Assembly: GCA_946535695.1 (NCBI GenBank)
Contig: CAMNDS010000025.1
Span: forward strand, 1 to 9,451
Source of the DNA: an uncultured Clostridia bacterium
GTDB lineage: Bacteria; Bacillota; Clostridia; Oscillospirales; Acutalibacteraceae
Direction of reading: 5' to 3'
DNA length: 9,451 nucleotides
Numbering within the stretch: the first letter of the stretch is position 1; each line of letters opens with the position of its first letter. The notes under the pieces are model-generated. The model did not search any database, was not told the origin of the DNA, and saw only the letters and a program-made list of their open reading frames with translations. The translations under genes and the position numbers were made by a program. Below, piece by piece: positions 6,832 to 9,451 of the stretch.

Positions 6832-7110
6832 ATTTATTTTAAAGATTATAATTAAATCAAAGCTATTAGTGCCGGGAATAATGATTTATAGTTTTTTCCG
6901 GCGGCGCAGAAAAAATATATGTTTTTAATATTTTTGCCGACGAAACTCTAAAACTTATTGAATAAATTTGTTTTAAAAATTATAATTAAATCAAAGCTAT
7001 TAGTGCCGGAGAAAGTATATGTTTTTAATATTTTTGTTGATGAAATTTTAAAACTTATTGAATAAATTTATTTTAAAGATTATAATTAAATCAAAATTAT
7101 AAATGTTGGG
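6793..7110 (+). repeat. Three-copy tandem repeat of the prs 3' end and downstream DNA
   Basis: Copies begin at AATATTTTTG: 6793 (the true prs end), 6927 and 7027, giving periods of 134 and 100 bases. In frame they read NIFVDEILKFIE, NIFADETLKLIE and NIFVDEILKLIE, each followed by TAA. They then share about 50 bases including TTATAATTAAATCAAA and, in the first two, GCTATTAGTGCCGG. The difference in period equals loss from copy 2 of the hairpin segment kept after copies 1 and 3. Copies 2 and 3 are not full genes; they are partial duplications. Whether the real prs end is the original or was exchanged among copies cannot be told. Confidence 0.9.
6871..6921 (+). repeat. Imperfect hairpin element after prs (repeat family copy C)
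   Basis: GCCGG (6871-6875) and CCGGC (6898-6902) can pair across a 22-base AT-rich interval. A second option pairs TTTTTT (6892-6897) with AAAAAA (6910-6915) around CCGGCGGCGCAG. No T-run follows immediately. This segment is absent after the second prs-end copy, so it behaves as a deletable unit. Its TTTTTTCCGGCGGCG...AGAAAAAATATATGTTTTT closely resembles 4736-4769. Confidence 0.6.
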
Positions 7111-7121
7111 AATAATAATTT

Positions 7122-7149
7122 GGAGTTTTCTCCGGCGATGCCGAAAAAA
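7122..7149 (+). repeat. Double hairpin before the OGFr-domain gene (repeat family copy D)
   Basis: GGAG-TTTT-CTCC (7122-7133) and CGGC-GAT-GCCG (7133-7143) are perfect short stems that share base 7133. They are alternatives to a longer imperfect stem between the T-run and A6 (7144-7149). Two copies of AGTTATTATT follow at 7151-7170. It lies about 50 bases before the start codon at 7200 and could end prs transcription or act in the leader of the next gene; neither is proven. Confidence 0.55.
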
Positions 7150-7199
7150 TAGTTATTATTAGTTATTATTCTGTTTTAATTAAAAGGAGTGATAAATAT

Positions 7200-7955
7200 A
7201 TGATAAAAATGAGAAGAATTACTAGTGCATTGTTGGTTTGTTTTATGCTGTCTTCTGGTACGCGTGGCATGGATCTTAATGAAACGCAACAAAAGACGCT
7301 GGCTGTGGCTGCTGTAGCGGCCGTCATTGGTATACCATTAATTGTTACTTTAGTAAAATTATGTTCAAACAAAGGTATCAAAGCTTTTGATAAAAAAGAA
7401 CAAACTTGGATAAAATTCCTAATGGGTGAACAAATTAATGATGAAAGTTTTCGATTTAAATCTTGCAATGGGTTAAGAAGTGCAAGTAACAATGATTTAG
7501 AAGATAATCATGATTTTATACAAGCGGTTTTCCCAAATTTAGAAAAATCAAGATATGCTAATCAAGATTTATATTTGAATAAAAATCTAAAAAAATGGCA
7601 AGATTTAATGCAGGATTTAGAAATAAGATTAAAAATTCAAGAAAATTTAAGGTTAAATTTAATCCGTATATTAACATTTTTTGGGTTTGAAGTTACATTA
7701 GGAGATAGTTCCAAAATAATAAAATTAAAAGCCAAAACTGATGGCGTAGCATTTAAACCCGGCAATCACAATGGTTTAAGGCTCACAAGGGTTTTAATAT
7801 GTTTAAAAATTTTTGGGCTCAATAGAGAGCACCAGTTAATTATAGATTCTATTAATTCAAATAAAGAAATTATTAAGCTGGTAAATGGCAATTCTACTTT
7901 AAAAACAAGCTATGCGTTTTGGTTAAATTCTATAAAAACTGCTTGTTTGTTTTAA
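7200..7955 (+). CDS. Predicted exported protein with an OGFr (opioid growth factor receptor) conserved domain
   Basis: A 251 aa protein. Residues 1-23 look like a signal peptide (MIKMRR, hydrophobic ALLVCFML, then SSGTRG). A second hydrophobic segment spans about 33-54 and may anchor it in the membrane. The remainder matches the OGFr conserved region known from animals and scattered bacteria: LEDNHDFIQAVFPN (100-113; animal form LEENHSYIQWLFP), LNLIRILTFFGFEV (152-165), GNHNGLRLTRVLICLKIFGL (188-207; animal SHNNLRITRILKSL) and SYAFWLNSIK near the C-terminus. The conserved Trp of IQWLFP is replaced by Ala. The domain's biochemical activity in bacteria is unknown to me. AAAGGAGTGAT at 7183-7193 is the best RBS in the window. 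C14 is not in a lipobox (preceded by V). A surface or host-directed role is inference. Confidence 0.75.
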   Translation: MIKMRRITSALLVCFMLSSGTRGMDLNETQQKTLAVAAVAAVIGIPLIVTLVKLCSNKGIKAFDKKEQTWIKFLMGEQINDESFRFKSCNGLRSASNNDLEDNHDFIQAVFPNLEKSRYANQDLYLNKNLKKWQDLMQDLEIRLKIQENLRLNLIRILTFFGFEVTLGDSSKIIKLKAKTDGVAFKPGNHNGLRLTRVLICLKIFGLNREHQLIIDSINSNKEIIKLVNGNSTLKTSYAFWLNSIKTACLF

Positions 7956-7974
7956 TTTAGAATTTAGATTTAAA

Positions 7975-8532
7975 ATGTCAAAGATAATTTCAGGAATATT
8001 TAAAGGAATAAAACTCGATGTACTTCCGCAAGAAAACATGCGGCCGACTTCTTGCAGAGCAAAAGAAGCACTTTTTGATATACTCCAATTCAATTTAAAA
8101 GATAAAATTTTTGTGGATTTATTCGCGGGGACAGGTCAAATAGGGCTTGAGGCACTTAGTCGAAGCGCATTAAAATGTTATTTTGTAGAAAAATCCAAAA
8201 AATCAATACAAATTTTAATGCAAAATATTAATAGAGTTGAAAAGATTTCGGATAAAAAATTAAATTTTGAAGTTTTTACTCTTGATGTTTATAAGTTTTT
8301 AGATAAATTTAATAAAAAAGCAGATATATTATTTGCTGATTCTCCTTTTGATTTGCCATTAGATGAAAAAATATTTGTAAAGTCCAAACAAATTATTAAT
8401 CCTAATGGAATTTTAATTATAGAAAGTGAATCAAAAAATGAATATTTTAAATTTACAGGTTCTTTTTACTTGATAAAAAGATATACATATGGTAGAATAG
8501 CGTTTGATTTTTATAAGTTAAAATCGGGGTAA
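7975..8532 (+). CDS. rsmD: 16S rRNA (guanine(966)-N(2))-methyltransferase RsmD
   Basis: Methylates N2 of G966 in 16S rRNA during 30S assembly, using S-adenosylmethionine. At 185 aa it has normal length. It opens with the family signature (IISGIFKGIKL, then MRPTSCRAKEALFDIL at 22-37). SAM motif I is VDLFAGTGQIGLEALSR (47-63), followed by the acidic VEK (71-73). The catalytic motif, DPPF or DPPY in most RsmD, reads DSPF (122-125). TYGRIAFDFYK closes the Rossmann fold. No clear Shine-Dalgarno precedes the ATG, 19 bases after the previous gene, so translation may be weak or coupled. In many Clostridia coaD follows rsmD; here the coiled-coil gene follows directly. Confidence 0.92.
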   Translation: MSKIISGIFKGIKLDVLPQENMRPTSCRAKEALFDILQFNLKDKIFVDLFAGTGQIGLEALSRSALKCYFVEKSKKSIQILMQNINRVEKISDKKLNFEVFTLDVYKFLDKFNKKADILFADSPFDLPLDEKIFVKSKQIINPNGILIIESESKNEYFKFTGSFYLIKRYTYGRIAFDFYKLKSG

Positions 8533-8535
8533 TTT

Positions 8536-8991
8536 ATGGAATTTGATAAAATAATAGAACAGATGGAAGACGTCATAGAATCGGCTTGGAAGCTACCTAT
8601 GGGAAGAGGGCGCTCGGTAGTTGATGTTTCAGAAATCGAGAATTTAATAAAAAAAATGCGGATATCACTCCCGCAGGAAATCCGTGAGAGTAAAAAAATA
8701 ATTGCAAATAAAGATAAAATTTTGCAGACTGCAAAAGAAAATTGCGATGAAATATATCGGATTGCCAAACAAAAAGTTAAATTAATGGTTGAAGAACACG
8801 AAATTGTTAAACTCGCCAAACAAAGAGAAAATGAAATTATAAAAGATTTAAAGGAAAAATCCGAGAGTATTATCAATGAAGCTAAACAAAATATTGGGAA
8901 AATCCTTAATGAGATTGAAAACAACAATGAAATTTTAACAGAAAAAATTAAAAATTCCAAAAAAAAATTAGAAAATTTAAAAATTGTTTAA
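8536..8991 (+). CDS. Coiled-coil protein of the clostridial F0F1-subunit-b-like (ATPase-like) family
   Basis: A 151 aa, Lys/Glu-rich, soluble protein of unknown role. The N-terminal part (1-50) has the family pattern: IIEQMEDVIESAW, a Pro/Gly stretch LPMGRGRSVVDVSEIENLI, and MRISLPQEIRESK. From about 52 to 148 it is a near-continuous helical coiled coil (DKILQTAKENCDEI, VEEHEIVKLAKQRENEI, INEAKQNIGKIL). Related clostridial genes, often labelled ATPase or F0F1 subunit b-like, sit downstream of rsmD-coaD, and the position here fits apart from the missing coaD. There is no membrane helix, so it is not a true ATP-synthase b subunit. It starts three bases after the rsmD stop, so the two are co-transcribed. 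A cell-division or DivIVA-like scaffold role is possible but unproven. Confidence 0.75.
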   Translation: MEFDKIIEQMEDVIESAWKLPMGRGRSVVDVSEIENLIKKMRISLPQEIRESKKIIANKDKILQTAKENCDEIYRIAKQKVKLMVEEHEIVKLAKQRENEIIKDLKEKSESIINEAKQNIGKILNEIENNNEILTEKIKNSKKKLENLKIV

Positions 8992-9060
8992 AATAATAAT
9001 TTCTTCAGATACAGGTAAGTACACTTAAAAACAGCAACGCTCTCTCTGTAAGTATACGTG

Positions 9061-9451
9061 CTATGTTTGGAAAATTACATCATCTATCAAATTTTCAAGA
9101 TCGATCTTCATATGGAATATAACATCCCCATTATCGTTAAACTTTCGTATTTGTATTTCGCTTTGATATATATTATAATCGATACTTTTGGATTGAACTT
9201 CTACATTTAAACCGAAATTAGTATTATCTTCAGCATCAAATTTTGTAAGTTCTTTCTTACCGGAATAAATATCAATAAATTCATCCAACATTTTAATATA
9301 TTTTTCTCGGTGTTCGCTTTTTATATCCCCTTTTGTACCCAAACTTTGAATTATATCACCAGTTATATGATCAATATTTTTAATATAACTTGAAAGGTCA
9401 TTATTTTTATAATTTAATATAAGATCTTTTATAACATCATATATTTTTCGT
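9061..9451 (-). CDS. Hypothetical protein, C-terminal part, 5' end beyond the window
   Basis: The minus-strand frame is open from the right edge to the TAG at 9063-9061, giving about 129 residues. The TTG at 9342-9340 lies inside this frame (preceded by DHITGDIIQS) and is unlikely to be the start. The product is hydrophilic, rich in Asp, Lys, Ile and Asn, with no signal peptide or membrane helix in the visible part. It ends in alternating beta-like sequence (YQSEIQIRKFNDNGDVIFHM, then KIDLENLIDDVIF). I recognise no family. It is convergent with the coiled-coil gene, 69 bases away; that gap shows a near-repeat GTAAGTACAC/GTAAGTATAC (9014-9057) and no clear terminator. Confidence 0.6.
   Translation of the reverse strand, partial: RKIYDVIKDLILNYKNNDLSSYIKNIDHITGDIIQSLGTKGDIKSEHREKYIKMLDEFIDIYSGKKELTKFDAEDNTNFGLNVEVQSKSIDYNIYQSEIQIRKFNDNGDVIFHMKIDLENLIDDVIFQT

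Noticed and set aside
6793..7170. CRISPR array or attachment site as explanation of the repeats
   Set aside because: Only three long copies with unequal periods, containing recognisable prs coding sequence, no unique spacers and no nearby cas or integrase gene.
7239..7241. Cys14 of the OGFr protein as a lipoprotein cysteine
   Set aside because: The residues before it (A-L-L-V) do not fit a lipobox, which needs Gly, Ala or Ser just before Cys.
7166..7492. Minus-strand 108-codon frame
   Set aside because: Antisense to the OGFr gene signal peptide and domain start, without a good ribosome-binding site.
8511..8960. Minus-strand 149-codon frame that looks like a Ser/Phe/Leu-rich membrane protein
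   Set aside because: It is the exact antisense of the coiled-coil gene; Lys/Glu-rich helices read backwards give Phe/Leu/Ser. The plus-strand protein has recognisable family blocks and operon spacing.
9340..9342. TTG as the start of the right-edge minus-strand gene
   Set aside because: The same frame stays open to the window edge with ordinary coding composition, so this TTG is more likely an internal Leu codon.

Overview
The window is AT-rich, roughly 70% A+T by eye. Gene content and local order point to a low-GC Gram-positive of the Clostridia type: glmU-prs, rsmD next to a clostridial F0F1-subunit-b-like coiled-coil protein, phoU-phoB-phoR, AGGAG Shine-Dalgarno sites and frequent TTG starts. 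Several traits suggest a reduced, host-associated genome: a decaying Rpn-type nuclease/transposase gene, a shortened GlmU, a sensor-less PhoR, genes missing from expected neighbourhoods, long AT-rich gaps, and a predicted secreted protein with a eukaryote-type opioid growth factor receptor (OGFr) domain. A symbiont of a gut protist or animal would fit. That is inference; nothing here fixes the taxon.

Left part (1-1034): a minus-strand Rpn-family gene broken by two frameshifts and a stop, then about 490 bp of AT-rich DNA with no gene. Next (1035-4026) comes a plus-strand run with small gaps: phoU, phoB, a short phoR-like kinase, and a stand-alone left-handed beta-helix protein resembling the acetyltransferase half of GlmU. 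No pst phosphate transporter genes are beside phoU. Only 12 bases after this run are two tRNA genes one base apart (Thr-TGT, Pro-GGG), followed by two tRNA-Leu genes (TAG, CAG).

A gap of about 390 bp (4526-4916) holds two imperfect hairpins followed by T-runs and a possible promoter. Then glmU (only 333 codons, lacking the catalytic acetyltransferase part) overlaps prs by 11 bases. The two GlmU-like proteins could supply the two steps from glucosamine-1-phosphate to UDP-GlcNAc in trans, feeding cell-wall synthesis. Downstream of prs, about 360 bp are built from two extra copies of the prs 3' end plus flanking DNA, interleaved with hairpins of the same family as those before glmU.

The right part carries a gene with a very good ribosome-binding site for the predicted exported OGFr-domain protein. 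It is followed by rsmD (16S rRNA G966 methyltransferase) and the coiled-coil protein. Convergent to these, a minus-strand gene of unknown function enters from the right edge and is cut by it. The most interesting items are the OGFr-domain protein, the apparently split GlmU, and the tandem prs-end/hairpin repeats.
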